Of a stretch of DNA of 64,000 nt, positions 51,257 through 64,000 are shown in pieces (the first letter of the stretch is position 1; each line of letters opens with the position of its first letter). The position numbers were made by a program, and so were the translations under genes. The notes below the pieces were generated by a model. It did not search any database. It saw only the letters and a program-made list of their open reading frames with translations, and was not told where the DNA came from. The stretch is taken from NCBI GenBank assembly GCA_963678705.1, contig OY783216.1, forward strand, positions 11,594,001 through 11,658,000, read 5' to 3'. Source of the stretch: Panorpa germanica (taxonomy: Eukaryota > Arthropoda > Insecta > Mecoptera > Panorpidae).

Positions 51257-53910
51257 ATCGGCTCCTGCTACTTTTGGTGAAAAAAGTGATTAAAAGTGAG
51301 AAATTAATTACATTAAAAAATTAAATATATTATATAAATGCTTCTTCTAACGAAAAGTATTTAAGTTTATTTTAATATTGTGCTAATTTACTCTAAAATA
51401 AGTGTTTTTAAAAATGTTTGACAGTTGGAAACCAGTGTTGAAAAATATAACTAAATATATATATGACGCGTACACGCGGTCTTATGAAAATAACCTCAAA
51501 ACTGTAACTTTGTCGTTTTAGAGATAAAACAATAATAAGTGCAATAGACAAAGAAATTAATAATAATTAGATTAGTGTTAGTGCTAAAACTTTAACTGGT
51601 TAAGAAATTTATGAAATCTGTTGACCTATATAAGGAAGACCTCATATAAACACTACAAATATACGAAAAACAAGAGGTTGCTGCTCACTATCAAGTAAGT
51701 CAAAAAACATTAACTATAAATAATATTAATACATAACAATTAGTTTATACTCGTATAAAAGCGAGTTTCAAATAATAAGAAAAGTGTATTAATTGTTATA
51801 AGTAAACAATATATATTGTTTTCTTGAAAATTGTAACTGATTGTTCATGAACAATCACACTTTACCAAGATAACGCAAAAAAAAACATAACTTGACGTAA
51901 TTTATAATACTATATAGAATTTAAAGAAATTCCAGGGAACTATTAATAATGTCTGGTGGCCAAGTGCCGTTTGAAGTAGGCCGGCAAAAATCTCTAGGAA
52001 CGTCTACTGCACTATGGAGAACTATATTCATTGTTAACATTAATTTTACAAACCGATTACCGTTCCATGAAAAGAGGCAACTATCTAATGGTTGTCCTCA
52101 ACTCTGAAACATAGTATTCGACGAGGACTGTGTTTCTCACTTGAAAGGTTGTGTAAACGTATGTTTTGCCGAATAATAAAGTGATTCTTGTCGGTGCAAA
52201 TAGTTGAGAGAAACTAAAAAGCCGTTTTTGAGCTTCTATAGATAAAATGTGTAGTTTCTTGAAGCTACACAAAATGGCTATATCTTCAAGTAAAACAAAG
52301 ATGATGATCCTTGCCTTTGGCAAGACAGATGGGACTAAACAGAAAAAGGAAGAACTATATATTGGTTAACAAAGACGTTAATTTTGATTTGCAACACAAG
52401 TGGTACCTATCTGCTGTGTTTGTGTGATTGGCTCCTGCTACTTTAGGTAAAAAAAGTGATTAAAAGTGCTTAAAAGTCCATAAAAAGAGGCAACTATCTA
52501 ATGGTTGTCCTCAACTCTGGAACATGGTATTTGACGAGGACTGTGTTTCCCACTCGAAAGGTTGTGTAAACGTATGTTTTGCCAAATGATAAAGTAATAT
52601 CTTTAAGTAAAACAAAGATGATGATCGCCTTTGGCAAGTCAGATGGGACTTAACAGAAAAAGGAAGAACTACATATTGGTTAACAAAGACGCTAATTTTG
52701 ATTTGCAACACAAGTGGTACCTATCTACTGTGTGTGTGTGATCATCTCTCGCTACTTTAGGTAAAAAAAGTGATTAAAAGTGAGAAATTAATTACGGCAA
52801 AAAATTAAATATAATATATAAATAACGAAATTCTTCTAACGAAAAGTATTTAAAATAATTTTAATATTGTGCTAATTTACTCCAAAATAAGTGTTTTTAA
52901 AAATGTTTGACAGTTAGAAACCAGTGTTGAAAAATATTACTAAATATATATATGACGCGGTCTTATGAAAAAAACCTCAAAACTGTAACTTTGTCGTTTT
53001 TGTGATAAAACAATAATAAGTGCGATAGACAAAAAAATTGATAATAATTAGGTTATTGTTAGTGCTAAAACATCAACTGGTTAAAAAATTCAAGAAATCT
53101 GTAGACTTATATAAGTAAGACCTCATACAAACACTACAAATATAGGGAAAACAAAAGGTTGCTGCTCACTATAAAGTAAGTCAAATAACATTAACTATAA
53201 ATAATAATAATACATAACAATTACTTTATACTCGTATAAAAGCGAGTTTTAAATAATAAAGAGAGTGTATTATTTGTTATAAGTAAACAATATATATGGT
53301 TTTCTTGAAAATTGCGACTGATTGTTCATGAACAATCACACTATACCAAGATGAGCAAAAAAAAACATAACTTGTCGCATATTATAATACTATATTGAAC
53401 TTATAGAAATTATAGGGTGCCTTGAATAATGTCTGGTGGCTAAGTACCTTTTGAAGAATTAGGCCGGCAAAAATCTCTAGAAACGTCTACTGCACTATGG
53501 AGAACTATATTTATTAATAAACATTAATTTTACAAACCGATTACCGTTCCATGAAAATAGGCAACTATCTAATGGTTGTCCTCAACTCTGGAACATGGTA
53601 TTCGACGAGGACTGTGTTCCTCACTCGAAAGGTTGTGTAAACGTATGCTTTGCCGAATGATAGTGATCCTTGTCGGTGCAAATAGCAGAGAACAACTTAA
53701 AAGCCGTTCTTTAGCTTCTATAGATAAAATGTGTAGTTTCTTGAAGCTACACAAAATGGCTATATCTTCAAGTAAAACAAAGATGATGATCTTTGCTTTT
53801 GGCAAGACAGATAGGACTTAGCAGAAAAAGGAAGAACTACATATTGGTTAACAAAGACGTTAATTTTGATTTGCAACACAAGTGGTACCTATCTACTGTG
53901 TGTGTGTTCG
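51257..53910 (+). repeat. Right HOR module R5 (2654 bp)
   Basis: Module with partial monomer (junction about 52479). The landmark in the second part reads ATCATCTCTCGC. Near 52955 the CpG palindrome is reduced to GACGCGGTCTT, losing about eight bases. Confidence 0.85.
51949..52107 (+). CDS. 52-codon version of the monomer ORF (R5)
   Basis: Same frame with FEVGRQKS; stops at CTC-TGA. Confidence 0.18.
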   Translation: MSGGQVPFEVGRQKSLGTSTALWRTIFIVNINFTNRLPFHEKRQLSNGCPQL

Positions 53911-56900
53911 ATCGGCATCTGCTACTTTAGGTAAAAAAAGTGATTAAAAGTGAGAAATTAATTACGGAAAAAAATTAAATATATTATATAAATACTTCTT
54001 CTAACGAAAAGTATTTTAATTTATTTTAATATTGTGCTAATTTACTCTAAAATAATTGTTTTTAAAAATGTTTGACAGTTGGAAACCAGTGTTGAAAAAT
54101 ATAACTAAATATATATATGACGCGTACACGCGGTCTTTTGAAAATAACCTCAAAATTGTTACTTTGTCGTTTTTGAGATAAAACTATAATAAGTGCGATA
54201 GACAAAGAATTTAATAATAATTAGGTTAGTGTTAGTGCTAAAACATCAACTGGTTAAGAGATTTAAAAAATCTGTAGACCTATATAAGGAAGACCTCATA
54301 TAAACACTACAAATATACGGAAAACAAAAGGTTGCTGCTCACTATCAAGTAAGTCAAATAACATTAACTATAAATAATATTAATACATAACAATTAGTTT
54401 ATACTCGTATAAAAGCGAGTTTCAAATAATAAGGAAAGTGTATTACTTGTTATAAGTAAACAATATATATGGTTTTCTTGAAAATTGTGACTGATTGTTC
54501 ATGATCAATCACACTATACCAAGATAACGCAAAAAAAATACATAACTTGTCGCATATTATAATACTATATAGAATTTATAGAAATTCCAGGGTGCCTTTA
54601 ATAATGTCTGGTGGCCAAGTGCCCTTCGAAGAATTAGGCTGACAAAAATCTCTAGGAACGTCTACTGCACTATGGAGAACTATATTTATTGTTAAACATT
54701 AATTTTACAAACCGATTACCGTTCCATGAAAAGAGGCAACTATCTAATGGTTGTCCTCAACTCTAAAACATTGGTTTTGACGAGGACTGTGTTTTTTACT
54801 CGAAAGGTTGTGTAATCGTATGTTTTGCCGAATGGTAAAGTGATCCTTGTCGGTGCAAATAGTAGAAAACAACTAAAAGGCCGATCTTTAGCTTCTATAG
54901 ATAAAATGTGTACTTTCTTGAAGCTACACAAAATAGCTATATCTTCAAGTAAAACAAAGATGATGATCCTTGCCTTTAGCAAGACAAATAAGACTATACA
55001 GAAAAAGGAAGAACTACATATTGGTTACCAAAGACGTTAATTTTGATTTGCAACACAAGTGGTACCTATCTACTGTGTGTGTGTGATCGGCTCTCGCTAC
55101 TTTAGGTAAAAAAAGTGATTAAAAGTGAGAAATTAATTACGGCAAAAAATTAAATATAATATATAAATAACGAAATTCTTCTAACGAAAAGTATTTAAAA
55201 TAATTTTAATATTGTGCTAATTTACTCCAAAATAAGTGTTTTTAAAAATGTTTGACAGTTAGAAACCAGTGTTGAAAAATATAACTAAATATATATATGA
55301 CGCGTACACGCGGTCTTATGAAAATAACCTCAAAACTGTAACTTTGTCGTTTTTGAGATAAAACAATAATAAGTGCGATAGACAAAGAAATTAATAATAA
55401 TTAGGTTAGTGTAAGTGCTAAAACATCAACTGGTTAAGAAATTCAAAAAATCTGTAGACCTATATAAGGAAGACCTCATATAACCACTAGAAATATACGG
55501 AAAACAAAAGGTTGCTGCTCACTATCAAGTAAGTCAAATAACAATAACTTTAAATAATATTAATACATAACAATTAGTTTATACTCGTATAAAAGCGAGT
55601 TTCAAATAATAAAGAGAGTGTATTAATTGTTATAAGTAAACAATATATATGGTTTTCTTGTAAATTGTGACTGATTGTTCATGAACAATCACACTTTACC
55701 AAGATAACGCAAAAAAAAACATAACTTGTCGCATATTATAATACTATATAGAATTTATAGAAATTCCAGGGTGCCTTTAATAATGTCTGGTGGCCAAGTG
55801 CCCTTCAAAGAATTAGGCCGGCAAAAATCTCTAGGAACGTCTACTTCACTATGAAGAACTATATTCATTGTTAAACATTAATTTTACAAACCGATTAACG
55901 TTCCATGAAAAGAGGCAACTATCTAATGGTTTTCCTCAACTCTGGCACATGGTATTCGACGAGGACTGTGTTCTCACTCGAAAGGTTGTGTAAACGTATG
56001 TTTTGCCGAATGATAAAGTGATCCTTGTCGGTGCAAAAAATAGAGAGCAACTTGAAAGCCGTTCTTTAGCTTCTATAGATAAAATGTGTAGTTTCTTGAA
56101 GCTACACAAAATGGCTATATCGTCAAGTAAAACAAAGATGATGATCCTTGCCTTTGGCAAGACAGATGGGACTTAACAGAAAAAGGAAGAACTACATATT
56201 TGTTAACAAAGACGTTAACTTTGATTTGCAACACTAGTGGTACCTATCTACTGTGTGTGTTCGATCGGCATCTGCTACTTTAGGTGAAAATAGTGATTAA
56301 AAGTGAAAAATTAATTAGGGAAAAAAATTAAATATATTATATAAATACTTCTTCTAACGAAATGTATTTCAGTTTATTTTAATATTGTGCTAATTTACTC
56401 TAAAATAAGTGTTTTTAAAAATGTTTGACAGTTAGAAACCAGTGTTGAAAAATATAACTAAATATATATATGACGCGTACACGCGGTCTTATGAAAATAA
56501 CTTCAAAACTGTAACTTTGTCGTTTTTGAGATAAAACAATAATAAGTGCGATAGACAAAAAAATTGATAATAATTAGGTTAGTGTTAGTGCTAAAACATC
56601 AACTGGTTAAGAAATTCAAGAAATCTGTAGACCTATATAAGGAAGACCTCATATAAACACTACAAATATACGGAAAACAAAAGGTTGCTGCTCACTATCA
56701 AGTAAGTCAAATAACATTAACTATAAATAATAATAATACATAACAATTACTTTATACTCGTATAAAAGCGAGTTTTAAATAATAAAGAAAGTTTATTATT
56801 TGTTATAAGTAAACAATATATATGGTTTTCTTGAAAATTGCGACTCATTGTTCATGAACAATCACACTATACCAAGATAAGCAAAAAAAAACATAACTTG

Positions 56901-57436
56901 TCGTATATTTTAATACTATATAGAACTTATAGAAATTCCAGGGTGCCTTTAATAGTGTCTGGTGGCTAAGTACCTTTCGAAGAATTAGGCCGGCAAAAAT
57001 CTCTAGGAACGTCTACTGCACTATGGAGAACTATATTCATTAATAAACATTAATTTTACAAACCGATTACCGTTCCATGAAAATAGGCAACTATCTAATG
57101 GTTGTCCTCAACTCTGGAACATGGTATTCGACGAGGACTGTGTTTCTCACTCAAAAGGTTTTGTAAACGTATGTTTTGCCGAATGATAGTGATCCTTGTC
57201 GGTGCAAATAGCAGAGAACAACTACAAAGCCGTTCTTTAGCTTCTATAGATAAAATGTGTAGTTTCTTGAAGCTACACAAAATGGCTATATCTTCAAGTA
57301 AAACAAAGATGATGATCTTAGCCTTTGGCAAGACAGATGGGACTTAGCAGAAAAAGGAAGAACTACATATTGGTTACCAAAGACGGTAATTTTGATTTGC
57401 AACACAAGTGGTACCTATCTACTGTGTGTGTGTTCG
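53911..57436 (+). repeat. Three single full monomers
   Basis: Spacings 1175, 1178 and 1173 bp without a partial monomer between them. Start-codon region status: premature stop (54604), premature stop (55783) and ATG changed to GTG (56953). Confidence 0.85.
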
Positions 57437-60097
57437 ATCGGCATCTGCTACTTTAGGTAAAAAAAGTGATTAAAAGTGAGAAATTAATTACGGAAAAAAA
57501 TTAAATATATTATATAAATACTTCTTCTAACGAAAAGTATTTAAGTTTATTTTAATATTGTGCTAATTTACTCTAAAATAAGTGTTTTTAAAAATGTTTG
57601 ACAGTTGGAAACCAGTGTTGAAAAATATAACTAAATATATATATGACGCGTACACGCGGTCTTATGAAAATAACCTCAAAACTGTAACTATGTCGTTTTT
57701 GAGATAAAACAATAATAAGTGCGATAGACAAAAAATTTGATAATAATTAGGTTAGTGTTAGTGCTAAAACATCAACTGGTTAAGAAATTTAAGAAATCTG
57801 TAGACCTATATAAGGAAGACCTCATATAAGCACTACAAATATACGGGAAACAAAAGGTTGCTGCTCACTATCTAGTAAGTCAAATAACATTAACTATAAA
57901 TATTATTAATACATAACAATTAGGTTATACTCGTATAAAAGCGAGTTTCAAATAATAAGGAAAGTGTATTAATTGTTATAAGTAAACAATATATATTGTT
58001 TTCTTGAAAATTGTGACTGATTGTTCATGAACAATCACACTTTACCAAGATAACGCAAAAAAAAACATAACTTGACGTAATTTATAATACTATATAGAAT
58101 TTAAAGAAATTTCAGGGAGCCATTAATAATGTCTGGTGGCCAAGTGCCGTTCGAAGTAGGCCGGCAAAAATCTCTAGAAACGTCTACTGCACTATGGAGA
58201 ACTATATTCATTGTTAACATTAATTTTACAAACCGATTACCGTTCCATGAAAAGAGGCAACTATCTAATGGTTGTCCTCAACTCTGAAACATAGTATTCG
58301 ACGAGGACTGTGTTTCTCACTTGAAAGGTTGTGTAAACGTATGTTTTGCCGAATGATAAAGTGATTCTTGTCGGTGCAAATAGTAGAGAGAAACTAAAAA
58401 GTTGTTCTTGAGCTTCTATAGATAAAATGTGTAGTTTCTTGAAGCTACACAAAATGGCTATATCTTCAAGTAAAACAAAGATGATGATCCTTGCCTTTGG
58501 CAAGACAGGTGGGACTTAACAGAAAAAGGAAGAACTATATATTAGTTAACAAAGACGTTAATTTTGATTTGCAACACAAGTGGTACCTATCTGCTGTGTT
58601 TGTGTGATCGGCTCCTGCTACTTTAGGTAAAAAAAGTGATTAAAAGTGCTTAAAAGTCCATAAAATGAGGCAACTATCTAATGGTTGTCCTCAACTCTGG
58701 AACATGGTATTTGACAAGGACTGTGTTTCCCACTCGAAAGGTTGTGTAAACGTATGTTTTGCCAAATGATAAAGTGATATCTTTAAGAAAAACAAAGATG
58801 ATGATCGTCTTTGGCAAGTCAGATGGGACTTAACAGAAAAAGGAAGAACTACATATTAGTTAACAAAGACGCTAATTTTGATCTGCAACACAAGTGGTAC
58901 CTATCTACTGTGTGTGTGTGATCGGCTCCTGCTACTTTAGGTAAAATAAGTGATTAAAAGTGAGAAATTAATTACGGCAAAAAATTAAATATAATATATA
59001 AATAACGAAATTCTTCTAACGAAAATATTTAAGATAATTTTAATATTGTGCTAATTTACTCCAAAATAAGTGTTTTTAAAAATGTTTGACAGTTGAAAAC
59101 CAGTGTTGAAAAATATAACTAAATATATATATGACGCGTATACGCGGTCTTATGAAAATAACCTCAAAACTGTAACTTTGTCGTTTTTGAGATAAAACAA
59201 TAATAAGTGCGATAGACAAAGAAATTGATAATAATTAGGTTAGTGTTAGTGCTAAAACATCAACTGGTTAAGAAATTCAAGAAATCTGTAGACCTATATA
59301 AGGAAGACCTCATATAAACACTATAAATATACGGGAAACAAAAGGTTGCTGCTCACTATCAAGTAAGTCAAATAACATTAACTATAAATAATATTAATAC
59401 ATAACAATTAGGTTATACTCGTATAAAAGCGAGTTTCAAATAATAAAGAGAGTGTATTAGTTGTTATAAGTATACAATATATATGATTTTCTTGAAAATT
59501 GTGACTGATTGCTCATGAACAATCACACTATACCAAGATAACGCAAAAAAAAAACATAACTTGTCGCATAATATAATACTATATAGAATTTATAAAAATT
59601 TCAGGGTGCCTTTAATAATGTCTGGTGGCCAAACGGCTTTCGAAGAATTAGGCCGGCAAAACTCTAGGAACGTCTACTGCACTATGGAGAACTATATTCA
59701 TTGTTAAACATTAATTTTACAAACCGATTACCGTTCCATGAAAAAAAGCTACTATCTAATGGTAGTCCTCAACTCTGGCACATGGTATTCGACGAGGACT
59801 GAGCTTCTCACTCGAAAGGTTGTGTAATCGTATGTTTTGCCGAATGATAAAGTGATCCTTGTCGGTGCAAATAGTAGAGAACAATTAGAAAGCCGTTCTT
59901 TAGCTTCTATAGATAAAATGTGTAGTTTCTAGAAGCTACACAAAATGGCTATATCTTCAAGTAAAACAAAGATGATGATCTTTGCCTTTGGCAAGACAGA
60001 TGGGACTTAGCAGAAAAAGGAAGAACTACATATTGATTAACAAAGACGTTAATTTTGATTTGCAACACAAGTGGTACCTATCTACTGTGTGTGTTCG
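57437..60097 (+). repeat. Right HOR module R6 (2661 bp)
   Basis: Module with partial monomer (junction about 58661), duplicate of R4 up to about 59830. There it switches from the R4-type ORF deletion to a full-length ORF region, which is why it is about 70 bp longer than R4. Confidence 0.87.
58129..58287 (+). CDS. 52-codon version of the monomer ORF (R6)
   Basis: Same frame as the R4 copy but with EVGRQ retained; stops at CTC-TGA. Confidence 0.18.
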   Translation: MSGGQVPFEVGRQKSLETSTALWRTIFIVNINFTNRLPFHEKRQLSNGCPQL

Positions 60098-60962
60098 ATC
60101 GGCATCTGCTACTTTAGGTGAAAAAAGTGATTGATTAAAAGTGGGAAATTAATTAGGGAAAAAGATTAAATATATTATATAAATACTTCTACTAACGAAA
60201 TGTATTTAAGTTTATTTTAATATTGTGCTAATTTACTCAAAAATAAGTGTTTTTAAAAATGTTTGACAGTTAGAAACAAGTGTTGAAGAATATTACTAAA
60301 TATATATATGACGCGTACACGCGGTCTTATGAAAATAACCTCAAAACTGTAACTTTGTTGTTTTTGAGATAAAACAATAATAAGTGCGATAGACAAAGAA
60401 ATTGATAATAATTAGGTTAGTGTAAGTGCTAAAACATCAACTGGTTAAGAAATTCAAGAAATCTGTAGACCTATATAAGAAAGACCTCATATAAACACTA
60501 CAAATATACGGGAAACAAAAGGTTGCTGCTCACTATCAAGTAAGTCAAATAACATTAACAATAAGTAATATTAATACATAACAATTAGTTTATACTCGTA
60601 TAAATGCGAGTTTTAAATAATAATGAGAGTGTATTAATTGTTATAAGTAAACAATATATATGGTTTTCTTAAAAATTGTGACTGATTGTTCATGAACAAT
60701 CACAATATACCAAGTTAATGCAAAAAAAAACATAACTTGTCGCATATTATAATACTATATAGAATTTATAGAAATTCCAGGGTGCCTTTAATAATGTCTG
60801 GTGGCCAACTGCCCTTCGAAGAACTAGGCCGGCAAAAATCTCTAGGAACGTCTACTGCACTATGGAGAACTATATTCATTGTTAAACATTAATTTTACAA
60901 AAAACCGATTACCGTTCCATGAAAAGAGGCAACTATCTAATGGTTGTCCTCAACTCTGAAAC

Positions 60963-61160
60963 ATGGTATTCGACGAGAACTGTGTTTCTCACTCGAAAGG
61001 TTGTGTAAACGTATGTTTCGATAAAATGTGTAGATTCTTGAAGCTACACAAAATGGCTATATCTTCAAGTAAAACAAAGATGATGATCCTTGCCTTTAGC
61101 AAGACAAATAAGACTATACAGAAAAAGAAAGTACTTTATATTGGTTACCAAAGACGTTAA
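60963..61160 (+). CDS. 65-codon downstream ORF with altered C-terminus
   Basis: MVFDENCVSHSKGCVNVCFD start as in the ORF-deletion class. ACAGATGGGACTTAA has become ACAAATAAGACTATA, which removes the usual stop and extends the frame by about 14 residues (IQKKKVLYIGYQRR). Related extended copies lie near 51211 and 55040. Unknown function. Confidence 0.18.
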   Translation: MVFDENCVSHSKGCVNVCFDKMCRFLKLHKMAISSSKTKMMILAFSKTNKTIQKKKVLYIGYQRR

Positions 61161-61897
61161 TTTTGATTTGAAACACAAGTGGTACCTATTTACTGTGTGT
61201 GTGTGATCGGCTCCTGCTACTTTAGGTGAAAAAAGTGATTAAAAGTGAGAAATTAATTACATTAAAAAATTAAATATATTATATAAATGCTTCTTCTAAC
61301 GAAAAGTATTTAAGTTTATTTTATTATTGTGCTAATTTACTCTAATATAAGTGTTTTTAAAAATGTTTGACAGTTGGAAACCAGTGTTGAAAAATATAAC
61401 TAAATATATATATGACGCGTACACGCGGTCTTATTAAAATAACCTCAAAACTGTAACTTTGTCGTTTTTGAGATAAAACAATAATAAGTGCAATAGACAA
61501 AGAAATTAATAATAATTAGATTAGTGTTAGTGCTAAAACTTTAACTGGTTAAGAAATTTAAGAAATCTGTTGACCTATATAAGAAAGACCTCATATAAAC
61601 ACTACAAATATACGAAAAACAAGAGGTTGCTGCTCACTATCAAGTAAGTCAAATAACATTAACTATAAATAATATTAATACATAACAATTAGTTTATACT
61701 CGTATAAAAGCGAGTTTCAAATAATAAGAAAAGTGTATTAATTGTTATAAGTAAACAATATATATTGTTTTCTTGAAAATTGTAACTGATTGTTCATGAA
61801 CAATCACACTTTACCAAGATAACGCAAAAAAAAACATAACTTGACGTAATTTATAATACTATATAGAATTTAAAGAAATTCCAGGGAACCATTAATA

Positions 61898-62056
61898 ATG
61901 TCTGGTGGCCAAGTGCCGTTCGAAGTAGGCCGGCAAAAATCTCTAAAAACGTCTACTGCACTATGGAGAACTATATTCATTGTTAACATTAATTTTACAA
62001 ACCGATTACCGTTCCATGAAAAGAGGCAACTATCTAATGGTTGTCCTCAACTCTGA
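61898..62056 (+). CDS. 52-codon version of the monomer ORF (collapsed module)
   Basis: Same frame with SLKTST; stops at CTC-TGA. The downstream ORF region is the ~105-bp-deleted type. Confidence 0.18.
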   Translation: MSGGQVPFEVGRQKSLKTSTALWRTIFIVNINFTNRLPFHEKRQLSNGCPQL

Positions 62057-64000
62057 AACATAGTATTCGACGAGGACTGTGTTTCCCACTCGAAAGGTTG
62101 TGTAAACGTATGTTTTGCCAAATGATAAAGTGATATCTTTAAGTAAAACAAAGATGATGATCGCCTTTGGCAAGTCAGATGGGACTTAACAGAAAAAGGA
62201 AGAACTACATATTGGTTAACAAAGACGCTAATTTTGATTTGCAACACAAGTGGTACCTATCTACTGTGTGTGTGTGATCGGCTCCTGCTACTTTAGGTAA
62301 AAAAAGTGATTAAAAGTGAGAAATTAATTACGGCAAAAAATTAAATATAATATATAAATAACGAAATTCTTCTAACGAAAAGTATTTAAAATAATTTTAA
62401 TATTGTGCTAATTTACTCCAAAATAAGTGTTTTTAAAAATGTTTTACAGTTGAAAACCAGTGTTGAAAAATATAACTAAATATATATATGACGCGTATAC
62501 GCGGTCTTATGAAAATAACCTTAAAACTGTAACTTTGTCGTTTTTGAGATAAAACAATAATAAGTGCGATAGGCAAATAAATTGATAATAATTAGGTTAG
62601 TGTTAGTGCTAAAACATCAACTCGTTAAGAAATTCAAGAAATCTGTAGACCTATATAAGGAAGACCTTATGTAAACACTACAAATATACAAAAAACAAAA
62701 GGTTGCGGCTCACAATCAGGTAAGTCAAATAACAATAACTATAAATAATATTAATACATAACAATTAGGTTATACTCGTATAAAAGCGAGTTTCAAATAA
62801 TAAAGAGAGTGTATTAATTGTAATAAGTAAACAATATATATGGTTTTCTTGAAAATTGTGACTGATTGTTCATGAACAATCACACTTTACCAAGATAACG
62901 CAAAAAAAAACATAACTTGTCGCATATTATAATACTATATAGAATTTATAGAAATTCCAGGGTGCCTTTAATAATGTCTGGTGGCCAAGTGCCCTTCAAA
63001 GAATTAGGCCGGCAAAAATCTCTAGGAACGTCTACTGCACTATGAAGAACTAAATTCATTGTTAAACATTAATTTTACAAACCGATTACCGTTCCATGAA
63101 AAGAGGCAACTATCTAATGGTTGTCCTTAACTCTGGCACATGGTATTCGATGAAGACTGTGTTTCTCACTCGAAAGGTTGTGTAAACGTATGTTTTGCCG
63201 AATGATAAAGTGATCCTTGTCGGTGCAAAAAGTAGAGAGCAACTTGAAAGCCGTTCTTTAGCTTCTATAGATAAAATGTGTAGTTTCTTGAAGCTACACA
63301 AAATGGCTATATCTTTAAGTAAAACAAAGATGATGATCCTTGCCTTTGGCAAGACAGGTGGGACTTAGCAGAAAAAGGAAGAACTACATATTGGTTAACA
63401 AAGACGTTAATTTTGATTTGCAACACTAGTGGTACCTATCTACTGTGTGTGTTCGATCGGCATCTGCTACTTTAGGTGAAAATAGTGATTAAAAGTGAGA
63501 AATAAATTAGGGAAAAAAATTTAATATATTATATAAATACTTCCTCTAACGAAAAGTATTTAAGTTTATTTTAATATTGTGCTAATTTACTCTAAAATAA
63601 GTGTTTTTAAAAATGTTTGACAGTTAGAAACCAGTGTTGAAAAATATAACTAAATATATATATTACGCGTACACGCGGTCTTTTGAAAATAACCTTAAAA
63701 CTGTTACTTTGTCGTTTTTGAGATAAAACAATAATAAGTGTGATAGACAAAAAAATTGATGATAATTAGGTTAGTGTTAGTGCTAAAACATCAACTGGTT
63801 AAGAAATTTAAAAAATCTGTAGACCTATTTAAGGAAGATTTCATATAAACACTACAAATATACGGAAAACAAAAGGTTGCTGCTCACTATCAAGTAAGTC
63901 AAATAACATTAACTATAAATAATATTAATACATAACAATTAGTTTATACTCGTATAAAAGCGAGTTCCAAATAATAAGGAAAGTGTATTAATTGTTATAA

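Larger units (their letters stand above)
35978..64000 (+). repeat. Right tandem array of the same monomer, sense on plus strand
   Basis: Same monomer in the opposite orientation. The complementary landmark ATCGG is seen at 36122, 37295, 38465, 38779, 39957, 41127, 41441, 42619, 43790, 44114, 45220, 46316, 47489, 48659, 48973, 50081, 51257, 52427, 53911, 55086, 56264, 57437, 58607, 58921, 60098, 61206, 62277 and 63456, with altered copies at 52427 (ATTGG) and 52741 (ATCAT). Spacings are about 1170-1178 bp (full), 1096-1108 bp (ORF-region deletion), 314-324 bp (partial monomer) and one of 1071 bp. Many copies in this array read ATCGGCTCCTGC instead of ATCGGCATCTGC, a subfamily marker I do not see in the left array. 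The array continues past the window end. Confidence 0.97.
60098..64000 (+). repeat. Terminal right-array monomers, incomplete at window end
   Basis: Spacings 1108, 1071 and 1179 bp, then a partial monomer. The 1071-bp monomer (61206-62276) begins like the first monomer of a module and switches inside the ORF (GTGTTTCCCACTCG) to the ~105-bp-deleted type otherwise seen only in 314-bp partial copies. It looks like a module collapsed by recombination. Confidence 0.83.

Noticed and set aside
1..64000. CRISPR array or bacterial repeat
   Set aside because: Repeat units are over 1 kb with no short repeat-spacer alternation and no cas-like genes; composition and signals are eukaryotic.
1..64000. LTR retrotransposon, Helitron or DNA transposon
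   Set aside because: No terminal repeats with target-site duplications, no primer-binding site and no transposase, reverse-transcriptase or integrase motifs. The array is head-to-tail without flanks.

Overview
The window is one uninterrupted block of satellite-like tandem repeat. Every part of it is a copy, a truncated copy or an inverted copy of one AT-rich monomer of about 1.17 kb (roughly 70% A+T by eye). I see no conventional gene, rRNA, tRNA, CRISPR array, bacterial operon or recognisable transposase or polymerase domain. AT-richness, tandem higher-order structure, metazoan-like splice-site and TATA motifs and an N-filled scaffold gap point to a eukaryotic nuclear genome assembly. I cannot name the species, and nothing in the sequence fixes the phylum.

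Layout. Positions 1-35777 are the left array, with the monomer 'sense' strand (the strand carrying TATATAAG, GTAAGT and the ATG-TCT-GGT-GG start) on the minus strand. Positions 35778-35977 are 200 N. Positions 35978-64000 are the right array, with sense on the plus strand. The two arrays point away from the gap: read in the sense direction, each runs outward.

The left array is organised in a higher-order repeat (HOR) of about 10.6-10.7 kb. It begins with a monomer cut to 724 bp and ends with a 240-bp fold-back. Blocks lie at 2683-13291 (10609 bp), 13292-19488 (6197 bp, shortened by recombination) and 19489-30162 (10674 bp), with a partial fourth from 30163. The right array has a different organisation: a two-monomer module carrying an extra partial monomer of 314 bp (total about 2.6-2.66 kb). 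It occurs six times, interleaved with single monomers and longer duplicated segments.

Monomer anatomy in the sense direction: a (TG)n tract and an ATCGG(C/T) landmark; an A/T-rich stretch with a weakly CENP-B-box-like element; a CpG-dense near-palindrome (CGCGTRYACGCG); a TATA-like TATATAAGG; about 60 bp later a strong splice donor, (C)AA/AG|GTAAGT; a second TATA-like TATAAAAG lying inside a small hairpin; an 18-bp palindrome GATTGTTCATGAACAATC; an A8-10 run; a splice acceptor TTCCAG|G; and an ATG about 13 bases after it opening a short frame (MSGGQVPFEELGRQ...). That frame reads 76, 52 or 32 codons, or is broken, depending on the copy. This looks like the skeleton of a small two-exon transcription unit that has been amplified as a satellite, but the reading frames are inconsistent between copies. 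I treat it as a possibly transcribed, mostly non-coding or pseudogenised unit. The protein frame resembles nothing I recognise.
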